A stretch of 64,000 nucleotides of DNA from Rufibacter radiotolerans (lineage in GTDB: Bacteria > Bacteroidota > Bacteroidia > Cytophagales > Hymenobacteraceae): the NCBI RefSeq assembly GCF_001078055.1, contig NZ_CP010777.1, positions 2,626,408 through 2,690,407 of the forward strand, in the 5' to 3' direction. The translations under genes and the position numbers were made by a program. Of the stretch, positions 26,287-34,993 are shown one piece after another (within the stretch, counting starts at the first letter, position 1; every line of letters starts with the position of its first letter). A model generated the notes under the pieces. The model was not told where the DNA came from, made no database searches, and was given only the letters and a program-made list of their open reading frames with translations.

Positions 26287-26358
26287 ATGAATAAGAATCT
26301 TAAACTGATTCAATTAAATTCCGAAATATATGAAGATTATCTAAAAACAGGTTTTTAA
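26287..26358 (+). CDS. short ORF of 23 codons in cassette 1
   Basis: A 23-codon frame starting MNKNLKLIQLNSEIYEDY and ending KTGF at TAA, just before the membrane-protein gene. It could be a small peptide, a leader, or the N-terminal remnant of a lost gene. No ribosome-binding site is visible, so its translation is uncertain. Confidence 0.25.
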   Translation: MNKNLKLIQLNSEIYEDYLKTGF

Positions 26359-26365
26359 ACTATTT

Positions 26366-26809
26366 ATGCTGAAACTAGGCGGATACATAAACTTATTAAT
26401 TGCATTTGTACATCTTATCGGACTGATTTGGATGGTTCAAGTGTTTAAGTTATTTGGTATTAGTAAACAAATGAATGAACTTTCAGAAATCCATTCATCA
26501 TTTCCATATTTACTAACAATTGTTGTTGCTTTAGTATTTTTCGTTTTTGGCCTTTATGGACTGTTAGCCGACGATAAACTCCCCAAAATGCCGTTCCTAA
26601 AGCCCGTAATATTTTTAATTGGGGGTATTTATATATTCCGTGGACTTGGAGAATTAATCTATGAAACAACGCGAAGCAAACACTCGACAACAGAAATAGC
26701 ATATTCATTTGTCGCATTGGCAATTGGATTACTATATCTAATCGGAGGATTTAAAAAATGGAAAGTAACAAGAAAAAAAAATAACGAACGCATAACAACG
26801 GCTTGGTAA
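26366..26809 (+). CDS. small membrane protein, cassette 1
   Basis: A 147-residue protein with four hydrophobic helices (about 6-26, 45-66, 78-95, 112-132) and a lysine/arginine-rich tail, so an inner-membrane protein with cytoplasmic tail. I do not recognise a family. The last codons (from GCATAAC) overlap the left half of the following attC-like site, typical of compact cassettes. Codon use is AT-rich, unlike its chromosomal neighbours, which points to transfer. Confidence 0.7.
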   Translation: MLKLGGYINLLIAFVHLIGLIWMVQVFKLFGISKQMNELSEIHSSFPYLLTIVVALVFFVFGLYGLLADDKLPKMPFLKPVIFLIGGIYIFRGLGELIYETTRSKHSTTEIAYSFVALAIGLLYLIGGFKKWKVTRKKNNERITTAW

Positions 26810-26921
26810 AAGGCGGGCTTACTTGCTTCGAATTAAGGCTAGTGCAAGGCTGAGCGTTTTTACTTTGTATGAACTTTAGTACTAAAAAACCCGCCCTTCA
26901 CTAAGCTACAAATCGTTAGCA
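26790..26921 (+). other. attC-like recombination site 1
   Basis: Left box GCATAAC (26790-26796), then CGGCTTGGTaaaaGGCGGG; right arm CCCGCCCTTCACTAAGCT and right box GTTAGCA (26915-26921). The arms pair imperfectly (GGCGGG with CCCGCC, and GGCTTGGT with ACTAAGCT) and enclose a variable AT-rich centre of about 70 bases. The length, 132 bases, is in the known range for attC sites. Confidence 0.6.
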
Positions 26922-26951
26922 GCCATACTGTCAAACCGTTTAAATCTTAAA

Positions 26952-27476
26952 ATGGAGGAGAGAATTCAATTTCTAAGGAAAAAAGCTGACCGAAAAAGAA
27001 AGTTACCAGAATTCTTAAATGAACTAGCAAAAATATCAAACCGATGCTTTGACGAGACTGAAGTACTATCTGTTGAACAAACTGAAATACTCAAATCTGA
27101 AATATCAAAAAGGAATTTTTACCAGTCAGTTCTAGTAATTGCAAAACCAACCGGAGAGAGTAATTACATTAAACAAATCTTGACTGCTTTAAAGCCCTGT
27201 TTGCTAGAAATGTCGGCTTATTTTTCAACAAATAGATATTTAGACAGCTTCTATCTCCTAACAGATGCTAGTTTTGTTATTGATACATTTGAAAAGATTA
27301 TTGATTTTGATGGCGATACGCTCTTTGTTTATGACATTACCCTTAAAAATGGTTTTTTAATTGATTTAAATGAAGAAAGTTGGGCAATAGGTGAAAGGAT
27401 CGAAAAACTCCTAACTTATGAGTTGAGAGTTTGGGGGACCGAATGGATTATGAAAGTGTCAACACAACTTTCATAA
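26952..27476 (+). CDS. hypothetical protein of cassette 2
   Basis: A 174-residue soluble protein with a basic N-terminus (EERIQFLRKKADRKRK) and a tryptophan-containing C-terminal motif WAIGERIEKLLTYELRVWG. There is no signal peptide. The aromatic, acidic C-terminal part looks like some polymorphic-toxin immunity proteins, but I cannot assign a family. AT-rich coding composition; starts 30 bases after the attC boundary. Confidence 0.65.
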   Translation: MEERIQFLRKKADRKRKLPEFLNELAKISNRCFDETEVLSVEQTEILKSEISKRNFYQSVLVIAKPTGESNYIKQILTALKPCLLEMSAYFSTNRYLDSFYLLTDASFVIDTFEKIIDFDGDTLFVYDITLKNGFLIDLNEESWAIGERIEKLLTYELRVWGTEWIMKVSTQLS

Positions 27477-27502
27477 TCCTTTAAATCACGGCAAAATACG
27501 GC

Positions 27503-27634
27503 TACTAACAGTGTTTTTATAAAATTAAGGCTGGACTTTAAGCTTTTAACTTAATATCGCTATTTTGATTTGTTGGTTAATTGAAACTGATATTTTTCAA
27601 ATGCCACAGCTTCATAAAAACATTAACGTTGTAG
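27503..27634 (+). other. attC-like recombination site 2
   Basis: Left box TACTAAC (27503-27509); the arm TGTTTTTAT is an exact complement of ATAAAAACA on the right, and GCTGG/GCTGTGG-type pairing follows; right box GTTGTAG (27628-27634). The bases before the left box (TACGGCTACTAAC) mirror the start of the same cassette (GTTAGCAGCCATA) with two differences. Length 132 bases, equal to site 1. Confidence 0.6.
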
Positions 27635-27650
27635 TGCATTAATAAATAAG

Positions 27651-28220
27651 ATGAGAAAGGAATTAAAAGATTTTAACTGGCACGTCTACGGGCTTTCTCT
27701 CTCTGACTATGAATATACATTTCAAATAGTCACAGAAGTAATTAGAGATAGGAAAAAACAACTTCAACAAAAAATCGACACTCTTGAAGTATTCGACGGA
27801 GACGGGAATCTTATAGACTTATCTACAGGCGAAGGTGACGAAGCTATTGACGATATATCATACTATAACTACATTGAAAATCTTTATCTCTGGCATTTTG
27901 GCCTTTGGCGATTGCAAGGTGTTTTCGAAGGCATTTTAAAACAAGAATTCTTCCATCAAGAAAAGCTTCCAGGTTTAAAATCAAAGTTAGATTTCATTAA
28001 AAAATTAAATTATAGAATTTCACAATCTGACTATGATGAAATATTGGAATGGGGAAAACTTAGAAATGCTTTGTCTCATCACCCTCCAGAACAGTATAGA
28101 CCTTGTGAACTTGAAGAAAAAGATTTAAAAGAATATTACGAATTAGTAAAAAGAATTACAGAGGATTTACTCGAGCAAAAAGAGAAAAATAACGACCCCA
28201 CAAAAACTCCTATGCGGTAG
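27651..28220 (+). CDS. hypothetical protein with HEPN-type RxxxxH motif, cassette 3
   Basis: A 189-residue, highly helical, charged protein. Near its C-terminal third it carries LEWGKLRNALSHHP, where R138-N-A-L-S-H143 fits the R-x4-6-H motif of HEPN-domain ribonucleases, preceded and followed by long helices as in that fold. HEPN proteins are common as toxins or defence nucleases, so this is a reasonable guess for a mobile cassette gene, but the rest of the sequence is not recognised. No partner gene (for example an MNT antitoxin) is adjacent. AT-rich coding sequence. Confidence 0.6.
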   Translation: MRKELKDFNWHVYGLSLSDYEYTFQIVTEVIRDRKKQLQQKIDTLEVFDGDGNLIDLSTGEGDEAIDDISYYNYIENLYLWHFGLWRLQGVFEGILKQEFFHQEKLPGLKSKLDFIKKLNYRISQSDYDEILEWGKLRNALSHHPPEQYRPCELEEKDLKEYYELVKRITEDLLEQKEKNNDPTKTPMR

Positions 28221-28304
28221 CTATGCCTCCTTATAGCAAAGCCGTAAAATTTCGAAAACCAAGCAGTGTCCTGCAAAATCTTTATTCTTTCAATCACTCA
28301 ATAC

Positions 28305-29585
<1,281 letters not shown>

Positions 29586-29658
29586 GGTAAGAAAGGCTCT
29601 GAAAAGGTATTATCCCACTAACGGGGAAAGCTGCCACGAAGATACTTTGAATTGCTTT

Positions 29659-29698
29659 CCGTTTTATGCCTCTTTTCCGGAAAATGGGCTCAAAACGG
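29659..29698. repeat. dispersed palindrome, copy 13
   Basis: CCGTTTTATGCCTCTTTTCC and GGAAAATGGGCTCAAAACGG; outer ends match, inner arms diverged. It sits upstream of the rarA start in a 348-base gap. Confidence 0.72.
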
Positions 29699-29810
29699 AG
29701 GAGCAATTGCCAAGGGTTCATAGAAAGACAATTGCCTTTCTTAGGTGCAGGGCCAACAGGTCCTAAACAAATAACTGGTTCAGGTGTCAGCCCGGCTCTG
29801 AAAAGTATGG

Positions 29811-29841
29811 AAGTTTGAAACTTTAGCGAGGCGCTAGCCTC
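29811..29841. other. adjacent short palindromes, REP-like
   Basis: AAGTTTGAAACTT (29811-29823) is a perfect palindrome with one-base centre, and GAGGCGCTAGCCTC (29828-29841) is a perfect hairpin with a four-base GCTA loop. The pair is unlike the common palindrome family and may be part of a REP or insertion-sequence remnant. The rest of 29699-29933 shows no gene. Confidence 0.35.
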
Positions 29842-29933
29842 ACTGATTCTTGGGAAGGCCTACAGCAGATAATGGAAGTATCCATCAGACGGCTAAGATA
29901 CTCACGGAGAAAGAAGGAAATATCTAAGAGACG

Positions 29934-30272
29934 CTACAGCAACTTGGCTATGTCTACCGCTACGGCATAAGTAAACAAAACAAACAGCGTGATAAAGAAC
30001 CCGTAGCCTACCAGGTACAAGAGCTTTTGCTTTTTATAGGGCTCCTTTGCCCGGTAGCTTTTTATCAGGAAGAAGAACCCCACGGGAGTAATGAAAACGG
30101 CTAGCAAGGCAGGCAAACTGATGGTCAAATCTCTGATGGTCCCTTCCAGCTTAAGAGCAGGCAACAGCAGGGCCATGAGAATGGTGAAGGCCGTTAAATA
30201 TAGAATGGCCCGGTAAAGGGCTTTCGCCTTTTTCAGGTTTTTGTTGTTGCCCAAAACTGCTTCTGTTTCCAT
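29934..30272 (-). CDS. small membrane protein, unknown
   Basis: A 112-residue protein with three likely membrane helices (about 21-40, 50-70, 86-107) and a basic loop between the second and third. I do not recognise a family. It lies 62 bases downstream of the 30335-30970 membrane-protein gene on the same strand, with a near-consensus palindrome between them. Confidence 0.65.
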   Translation of the reverse strand: METEAVLGNNKNLKKAKALYRAILYLTAFTILMALLLPALKLEGTIRDLTISLPALLAVFITPVGFFFLIKSYRAKEPYKKQKLLYLVGYGFFITLFVLFTYAVAVDIAKLL

Positions 30273-30296
30273 TGTCTTATATTCTTTCCTCCTTCC

Positions 30297-30334
30297 CGTT
30301 TTAGGCCTGTTTTAAAGAAAACAGGCCTAAAACG
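30297..30334. repeat. dispersed palindrome, copy 14 (exact family core)
   Basis: CGTTTTAGGCCTGTTTT and AAAACAGGCCTAAAACG with the four-base loop AAAG: a perfect copy. It touches the stop codon of the 30335-30970 gene. Confidence 0.95.
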
Positions 30335-30970
30335 CTACTTTGTTGCTTCCTTTATAAGGCGGCCATCAAACAGATGGGTTTGTTCCAGCAGGTAAGTTTG
30401 GTATTCATACACCAGCTTTTTAGGGATGCGGGCAAAGTCCATCTGTTTTTCCCCCACCACCTTTTGGGTTGCACCGCTTACGGTATTCAAATCCAAATGC
30501 GTTTTGTGAAATCTCCTGAGTTCGGAGGGCAGATCATTTACTTGGATTACCCGCCACCGGGGCGTTCTGGTCACGCCGGTTTCATAGTATTGCGCCACCA
30601 GTTTCTCGCTGGGGTTTTGCGACGAGCGGTAAATGATGCGGTCTTCTTTTATATCACCCAGAAACTTTAAACTCAGGAAAAAGGCGATGCCCACCGGCAA
30701 GAGCAGCACGTCTGAGTATATCAGCAAGGGAGTAGATTTCTTCAGCTTTACCATCAGCAGGTAATAAATACCTTCAATGTACAGGAATACCAAAACCATT
30801 AACAGCAGCAATAGAAGCAGGTGGCCCTCCAGCAGAAACTGGGCAAAGGCAGAGCGGGGCTCATACCGGTAACTTGCCCACATCTGAAGCAGAATCAACG
30901 CTATTCCTACAGCCCCTATGGCTAGGATTTTTGACTTTGCCGTTTCTGCCTTTTTATGGTTGTCCTTCAT
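30335..30970 (-). CDS. membrane protein, unknown
   Basis: A 211-residue protein with two or three N-terminal membrane helices (about 14-31, 45-68, 82-98) and a basic soluble C-terminal half with the stretch TRTPRWRVIQVNDLPSELRRFHKTHLD. I do not recognise a family. It lies 27 bases after nuoI on the same strand and could be read from the nuoH promoter, but it is not a known complex I subunit. Confidence 0.65.
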   Translation of the reverse strand: MKDNHKKAETAKSKILAIGAVGIALILLQMWASYRYEPRSAFAQFLLEGHLLLLLLLMVLVFLYIEGIYYLLMVKLKKSTPLLIYSDVLLLPVGIAFFLSLKFLGDIKEDRIIYRSSQNPSEKLVAQYYETGVTRTPRWRVIQVNDLPSELRRFHKTHLDLNTVSGATQKVVGEKQMDFARIPKKLVYEYQTYLLEQTHLFDGRLIKEATK

Positions 30971-30997
30971 ACCACCTGGAATGTTGCGCTGGGTCTG

Positions 30998-31612
30998 CTA
31001 CGGTTTTTTTTGCTGCCCGGCTTTCAGGGCCTCGGCCTTTGCTTTGGCCACCGCCTCCTGCTGATCGGCCCAGAGGCGCTTCTTTTCCTCGGCCTGCTCG
31101 GGGCTGAGGTCCGTGAAATGGTAGATCATGTTTTTGATGTCCACCTCCGGGAAGTCATAGACCTTGGTCATGGTCAGGCAATCGGTAGGGCAGACGGTGG
31201 TGCAGAGTCCGCAGTAACAACATTTGGCCAGGTCAATGTCAAACATGGGCGCGAAGAGCCGTTTTTTAGTGCCGTCTGAGGTTTCGCCTATGTCTTCGGT
31301 GGCTTTGACAGACTCAATGGTGATGCAGTCTACGGGGCAGATCTTGGCGCAGAGGTCGCAGACAATGCAGTCGTCAATCTCATTGTGCAGGCGGTAGCGG
31401 CCGTTCTCGGGTACAGGCAGCGTCTCATAGGGGTACTTCAGGGTCACCAATCCGGTTTGATGCGCGAAGTAGTTGGGGTCCGCGATATCCAAGGGAGCGC
31501 GCCGGCGCCTGGCCTGAAGCATGTGCCTGAACGTAAGCGCCATGCCCTGCCAGAGCGATTGCGCATTTCGCCAAAAGCCTCGTCTTTGTAAGCTGCCTGT
31601 TTCTTTGCCCAT
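30998..31612 (-). CDS. nuoI: NADH-quinone oxidoreductase subunit I
   Basis: A 204-residue ferredoxin-like subunit of complex I with two [4Fe-4S] clusters: C82, C85, C88, C92-P and C131, C134, C137, C141-P. These carry electrons through the peripheral arm toward the quinone site. The C-terminus has a charged coiled extension (AEEKKRLWADQQEAVAKAKAEALK), longer than E. coli NuoI. It is directly downstream of nuoH (4-base gap), but no other complex I gene is nearby, which is unusual. Confidence 0.94.
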   Translation of the reverse strand: MGKETGSLQRRGFWRNAQSLWQGMALTFRHMLQARRRRAPLDIADPNYFAHQTGLVTLKYPYETLPVPENGRYRLHNEIDDCIVCDLCAKICPVDCITIESVKATEDIGETSDGTKKRLFAPMFDIDLAKCCYCGLCTTVCPTDCLTMTKVYDFPEVDIKNMIYHFTDLSPEQAEEKKRLWADQQEAVAKAKAEALKAGQQKKP

Positions 31613-31616
31613 TTGG

Positions 31617-32720
31617 TTAAATCATGAATAAACGCCACACCGCCGCCAGCAATACTAACACCAGCGCCGCCGGGGTCAGCAGTTTCCAGCACAGGTGCAT
31701 GAGTTGGTCTACGCGCAGCCGCGGATAGGTCCAGCGCAGCCATACCTGCACCGTCATTAGCACCAGCGCCTTGCCTACCAACCAGAAGAACGCCCATAAA
31801 TGCCCACTCCAACTCCCCAAGGCACCCGTGGTCCAGTCGGCCAGGCGCACAGGGCCCAGGTTGGGGAAAGGCGTGTTCCAGCTGCCTAGAAACAAGACCA
31901 CGGCCACCAAACTCACCAGCAACATCATGGCGTACTCGGCCAGGAATAGCGCGGCAAACCGGAAGCCACTGTATTCTACGTGAAAACCCGCCACCAGCTC
32001 AGATTCCGCCTCCGGAATATCAAAGGGCGCCCGGTTGCACTCGGCCAGCGACGCAATAAAGTAAATCACAAACCCAATGCTGAGCAGCGGCATGCGCAAA
32101 ATGTTCCAGGTCAGGAATCCACCCACCTGCGTCACGTCCACTCCCCAGGCCTTCAGCCCGAACAGGTAATTGGTCTCCTGCCCGTACCCGGGAAACTGCC
32201 GCAGGTGCAGCCCCTGCTGAAAACTGATTTCCTGCAAATCAAGGCTCTGGCTGATGATCACCACGCTTAGAATCGCCAGCCCCGCCGGAATCTCATAGGA
32301 CACAATCTGCGCCACCGACCGCATGGCCCCCAGCAGCGCATATTTGTTATTGGAGCCCCAGCCCGCCATCAAGAGCCCCACCACATCCAGAGACACAATG
32401 GCCAGTAGAAAGAACAGGCCCAACGAGGTGCCCGAGGGAATAAGGGTTGGGGTGAGCGGCACCACGGCAAACCCCGCCAGCACCGCCGCGAAAATTACCA
32501 GCGGGGCCAGTTTGAAAAGCCACTTATCGGCGGCGGCCGGCACTATGTCTTCTTTCTGGAGGAGCTTGAGGATATCGGCGGCAAACTGCAGGGTGCCGTA
32601 CGGCCCGGCCTCAGTGGGCCCCAGCCGGTCCTGGATAAAGGCCGACAGCTTCCGCTCGGCGTAGAAGATGATTACCACCACGCCCAGAATCAGGAATATG
32701 ACAAACGGCAACGCCAGCAT
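31617..32720 (-). CDS. nuoH: NADH-quinone oxidoreductase subunit H
   Basis: A 367-residue multi-helix membrane subunit of complex I that forms part of the quinone pocket and the link to proton pumping. Family signatures: YAERKLSAFIQDRLGPTEAGPYG near 21-43, QFAADILKLLQKEDIVP near 46-62, and the quinone-loop segment RAPFDIPEAESELVAG with its glutamates near 234-249. The ATG at 32720 is the first usable start because a stop lies ten codons upstream. A Bacteroidota -7 element stands just before it. Operon order nuoH-nuoI. Confidence 0.95.
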   Translation of the reverse strand: MLALPFVIFLILGVVVIIFYAERKLSAFIQDRLGPTEAGPYGTLQFAADILKLLQKEDIVPAAADKWLFKLAPLVIFAAVLAGFAVVPLTPTLIPSGTSLGLFFLLAIVSLDVVGLLMAGWGSNNKYALLGAMRSVAQIVSYEIPAGLAILSVVIISQSLDLQEISFQQGLHLRQFPGYGQETNYLFGLKAWGVDVTQVGGFLTWNILRMPLLSIGFVIYFIASLAECNRAPFDIPEAESELVAGFHVEYSGFRFAALFLAEYAMMLLVSLVAVVLFLGSWNTPFPNLGPVRLADWTTGALGSWSGHLWAFFWLVGKALVLMTVQVWLRWTYPRLRVDQLMHLCWKLLTPAALVLVLLAAVWRLFMI

Positions 32721-32742
32721 GCGCTCAAAGGATTGTTCTGAC

Positions 32743-32750
32743 CAAAGGTA
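32743..32750 (-). promoter_or_regulatory. -7 promoter element of nuoHI
   Basis: TACCTTTG on the minus strand, 22 bases before the nuoH start, matches the TAnnTTTG consensus. A TTTG at -33 was not found, so the assignment is partial. Confidence 0.4.
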
Positions 32751-32786
32751 CTTAATTTAGCTATTTGTTTTTAGCTACGGGATAAT

Positions 32787-32838
32787 GGTTTTAAAAGCCG
32801 TTTTCAGGGTCTTTTTAGAAATAAAGGCCTAAAAAAAA
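32787..32838. repeat. dispersed palindrome, degenerate copy
   Basis: GGTTTTAAAAGCCGTTTTC on the left and ATAAAGGCCTAAAAAAAACT on the right with a longer diverged centre. Lies in the divergent gap between nuoH and the gene at 32967-33692. Confidence 0.45.
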
Positions 32839-32966
32839 CTCTCCGAAACCCCATGGCATCTTCTAAAAGAGGAAGGCGCCTTGCCTAGTTGTTTCGCCAT
32901 TTTCTTCTGGTGTTTTATGGTCCGGAAATACTCTTTAATTTAGGCCTCTGGTTTAACCTGTCTCCT

Positions 32967-33692
32967 ATGCTCCTACACCTTCTCTGGCCTTTGCTTTTCT
33001 TCTGGAATACCGTTGGTTCGGCCAAGGCCCCTGCCCTTACCGGCCAAGACGTAATAGCCAAAATGCACCGGAAATACGCGGGCAAGTTTGACCCTTATTT
33101 CACGTTTGACCAGACCGCGGTACTGTACAAAAGCCCCCAGGACTCCACGGTGCAGGTATGGCACGAGGCGATTGTTTTCCCGGGCAAGTTGGTGATCAAG
33201 TTTGACGATTTCTCGGCCGGTAACGGGGCCATCTATGCCCAGGACAGCCAGTTCGTTTTCAAAGACAATGTGTTGCAAAGCCGGAGGCGCCGCGTGCATG
33301 AACTTTTGGTACTGGCCTTTGACGTGTACCACCAGCCGGTAGCGCGCACAGTGGCCCAGCTGCAGGAAGCAGGCATTGACCTTTCCCTGGCCCGGCAAAC
33401 CAGCTGGCAAGACAAGAACGTGTATGTGGTAGGCAACCCCGAAGGCAGCCATTTCATCATTGACCAAAAGAAGCTCTGGCTACTACAGACAGTAAGGCAA
33501 ACCGGGGAAAACAGAACCGTGGTGGACCTGAAAGGCTACCAGAAACTACAAGACAACTGGATTGCCACCAACCTCACCTTTTCCCTCAATGGCAGACGCA
33601 CCATGCGGGAAGTGTACTACAACATGAAATTCCCGAACGCTTTGCCTGCAGATATATTCACGGTAGCCGGATTTAACGCCGCCCGCTGGTAA
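32967..33692 (+). CDS. exported protein, possible LolA-like fold, unknown
   Basis: A 241-residue protein with a signal peptide (MLLHLLWPLLFFWNTVGSAKA). The mature part begins TGQDVIAKMHRKYAGKFDPYFTFDQTAVLYK and continues as strands, with a last third like outer-membrane lipoprotein-sorting proteins (LDLKGYQKLQDNWIATNLTFSLNGRRTMREVYYNMKFPNALPADIFTV without a catalytic motif). That ordering suggests a LolA/LolB-type half-barrel, only as a fold guess. An open frame begins at 32889, but the signal peptide sets the start here. Confidence 0.65.
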   Translation: MLLHLLWPLLFFWNTVGSAKAPALTGQDVIAKMHRKYAGKFDPYFTFDQTAVLYKSPQDSTVQVWHEAIVFPGKLVIKFDDFSAGNGAIYAQDSQFVFKDNVLQSRRRRVHELLVLAFDVYHQPVARTVAQLQEAGIDLSLARQTSWQDKNVYVVGNPEGSHFIIDQKKLWLLQTVRQTGENRTVVDLKGYQKLQDNWIATNLTFSLNGRRTMREVYYNMKFPNALPADIFTVAGFNAARW

Positions 33693-33693
33693 C

Positions 33694-33732
33694 CTGTTTT
33701 ATGCCAGGTTTCCGGAAAACAGCCTTGAAACG
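33694..33732. repeat. dispersed palindrome, copy 15
   Basis: CTGTTTTATGCCAGGTTTCC and GGAAAACAGCCTTGAAACG; a diverged copy, starting one base after a stop codon. Confidence 0.7.
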
Positions 33733-33769
33733 AAGTAAACCTTTCTCCAATTATTAATCTAACACCAAA

Positions 33770-34372
33770 ATGGCCACCGTTAAACTGACGCCCGCCCAGC
33801 AGGAAGAAAAAATTGAAGTCTTTTTCACCCACGGCCCGGCTTATGCGCAGCCTATCTGCGAGAAACTGAGAGAGGCCATTGCCACCGCAGACCCAGACCT
33901 GAAGGCCTCCTGGAAATGGGGAACTCCGGTGTATGAGAAAGCGGGCGCAAGCATGGTCTGTGCCATTAGTGTGCACAAACAGCATGTGAACCTCACCTTC
34001 TTCCAGGGGGTACAGGTGCCAGATACCTATGGCCTTTTCACTACCGGCCTTGACGCCAAAAACATGCGCACCATCAGGTTCACAGAGGCTGGCCAGGTAA
34101 ATGAGAAACAGGTGGCAGAATATGTTATAGCCGCCACGCACGTAAAACCAGATAAGTCTGCCAAATCCACGGAACGCAGCGTAATTGAAATACCCGAAGA
34201 CCTGAAACTGGCCCTCGCCCAGGCCCAGCAACTAGACAAATTTGAGCAGATGGCCTACACGCATCGCAAGGAATACGTGCGCTGGGTCACCGAAGCCAAA
34301 CGCCAGGAAACGAGGGATAGCCGCATTCTAAAAACCGTAGACCGGATTATGGAGGGTAAGAAATTCAGCTGA
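33770..34372 (+). CDS. YdeI/OmdA-type protein with DUF1801 domain
   Basis: A 200-residue soluble protein. The N-terminal half is the DUF1801 / iron-sulfur-like fold (AYAQPICEKLREAIATADPDLKASWKWGTPVYE), the C-terminal 60 residues are the OmdA helical domain (SVIEIPEDLKLALAQAQ ... FEQMAYTHRKEYVRWVTEAKRQETRDSRI). This combination is the YdeI family, linked in Salmonella to resistance against polymyxin and other peptides. The function here is unknown. Its 3' end overlaps the convergent flavoprotein gene by eight bases. Confidence 0.82.
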   Translation: MATVKLTPAQQEEKIEVFFTHGPAYAQPICEKLREAIATADPDLKASWKWGTPVYEKAGASMVCAISVHKQHVNLTFFQGVQVPDTYGLFTTGLDAKNMRTIRFTEAGQVNEKQVAEYVIAATHVKPDKSAKSTERSVIEIPEDLKLALAQAQQLDKFEQMAYTHRKEYVRWVTEAKRQETRDSRILKTVDRIMEGKKFS

Positions 34373-34901
34373 TCTCCTGCAAGGCGTCTTTTATTTCCCG
34401 CAGGAACTCCCGGTGGTCGCCTACGTGGAAGATGCTGGTCTCCACCTCCTCGGTGGAACCGTACAAACTACTGCCGTATTTCATGTTCAGGTACTTGGCC
34501 GTCAGTTTAAAGGGTACCTCAAAGCCATCGGGCAGTTCAGAATCTGAGCCAACGGCCACCAGGAACAGGGTTTTGCCCTGTAGTTGCCGGCCCAGGTCCT
34601 TGTGCGCCGTCACCACATCGGTGAGCCGGTCAAAGAATGTTTTCAGGAGGCCGCTCATGGCATACCAATACACGGGCGTGGCCATGATAATGACCTGGTG
34701 CTGCGTTACCTGCTCTATGATTTTCAGGAACTGATCATCGGGCGTGTAGTCGTTCTCATAGCGGAAGGGCGCAATATGGTAATCGAGTAGGTCCAATAGC
34801 TTATGAGGTGTGTCCTGGAAAACGGTTTCCAACAAACGATGGGTATCACTGTCTTTGCGGGCGCTGGCCTGCAGGATAAGTGGTTTAGGTTCTAGAGTCA
34901 T
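34365..34901 (-). CDS. NADPH-dependent FMN reductase / flavodoxin-fold oxidoreductase
   Basis: A 178-residue flavodoxin-like oxidoreductase. The FMN-phosphate loop ASARKDSDTHRL near 12-23 (usual S-x-R-x-x-S-N-T) and the isoalloxazine segment TPVYWYAMSGLLKTFFDRLTD near 76-96 are both present. It probably reduces FMN, quinones or iron chelates with NADPH in the cytoplasm. Length and motifs fit the NADPH-dependent FMN reductase family. It converges on and overlaps the YdeI-type gene by eight bases. Confidence 0.87.
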   Translation of the reverse strand: MTLEPKPLILQASARKDSDTHRLLETVFQDTPHKLLDLLDYHIAPFRYENDYTPDDQFLKIIEQVTQHQVIIMATPVYWYAMSGLLKTFFDRLTDVVTAHKDLGRQLQGKTLFLVAVGSDSELPDGFEVPFKLTAKYLNMKYGSSLYGSTEEVETSIFHVGDHREFLREIKDALQEIS

Positions 34902-34993
34902 AAAGGAGAAGTTTAGCCTTTATTTCTACCCATTATCCCTGCTTTGGTTTCGTCTACTCCATCTATCTATTTCTTAAAAGTACCGGGTTTTAG

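Larger units (their letters stand above)
26183..28260 (+). mobile_element. integron-type gene cassette array without integrase
   Basis: An AT-rich block of three small plus-strand orphan genes, each followed or preceded by an attC-like imperfect palindrome. Cassette 1 runs 26183-26915 and cassette 2 26916-27628; a third starts at 27629 and its right attC is not evident. In each complete cassette the left box of the attC (GCATAAC; TACTAAC) complements the bases at the start of the same cassette (GTTATGC; GTTAGCA with one G-T wobble), which is what circularisation at the cassette ends requires. No integrase gene is in the window. The right limit (about 28260) is set by the base-composition change only. 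Confidence 0.6.
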
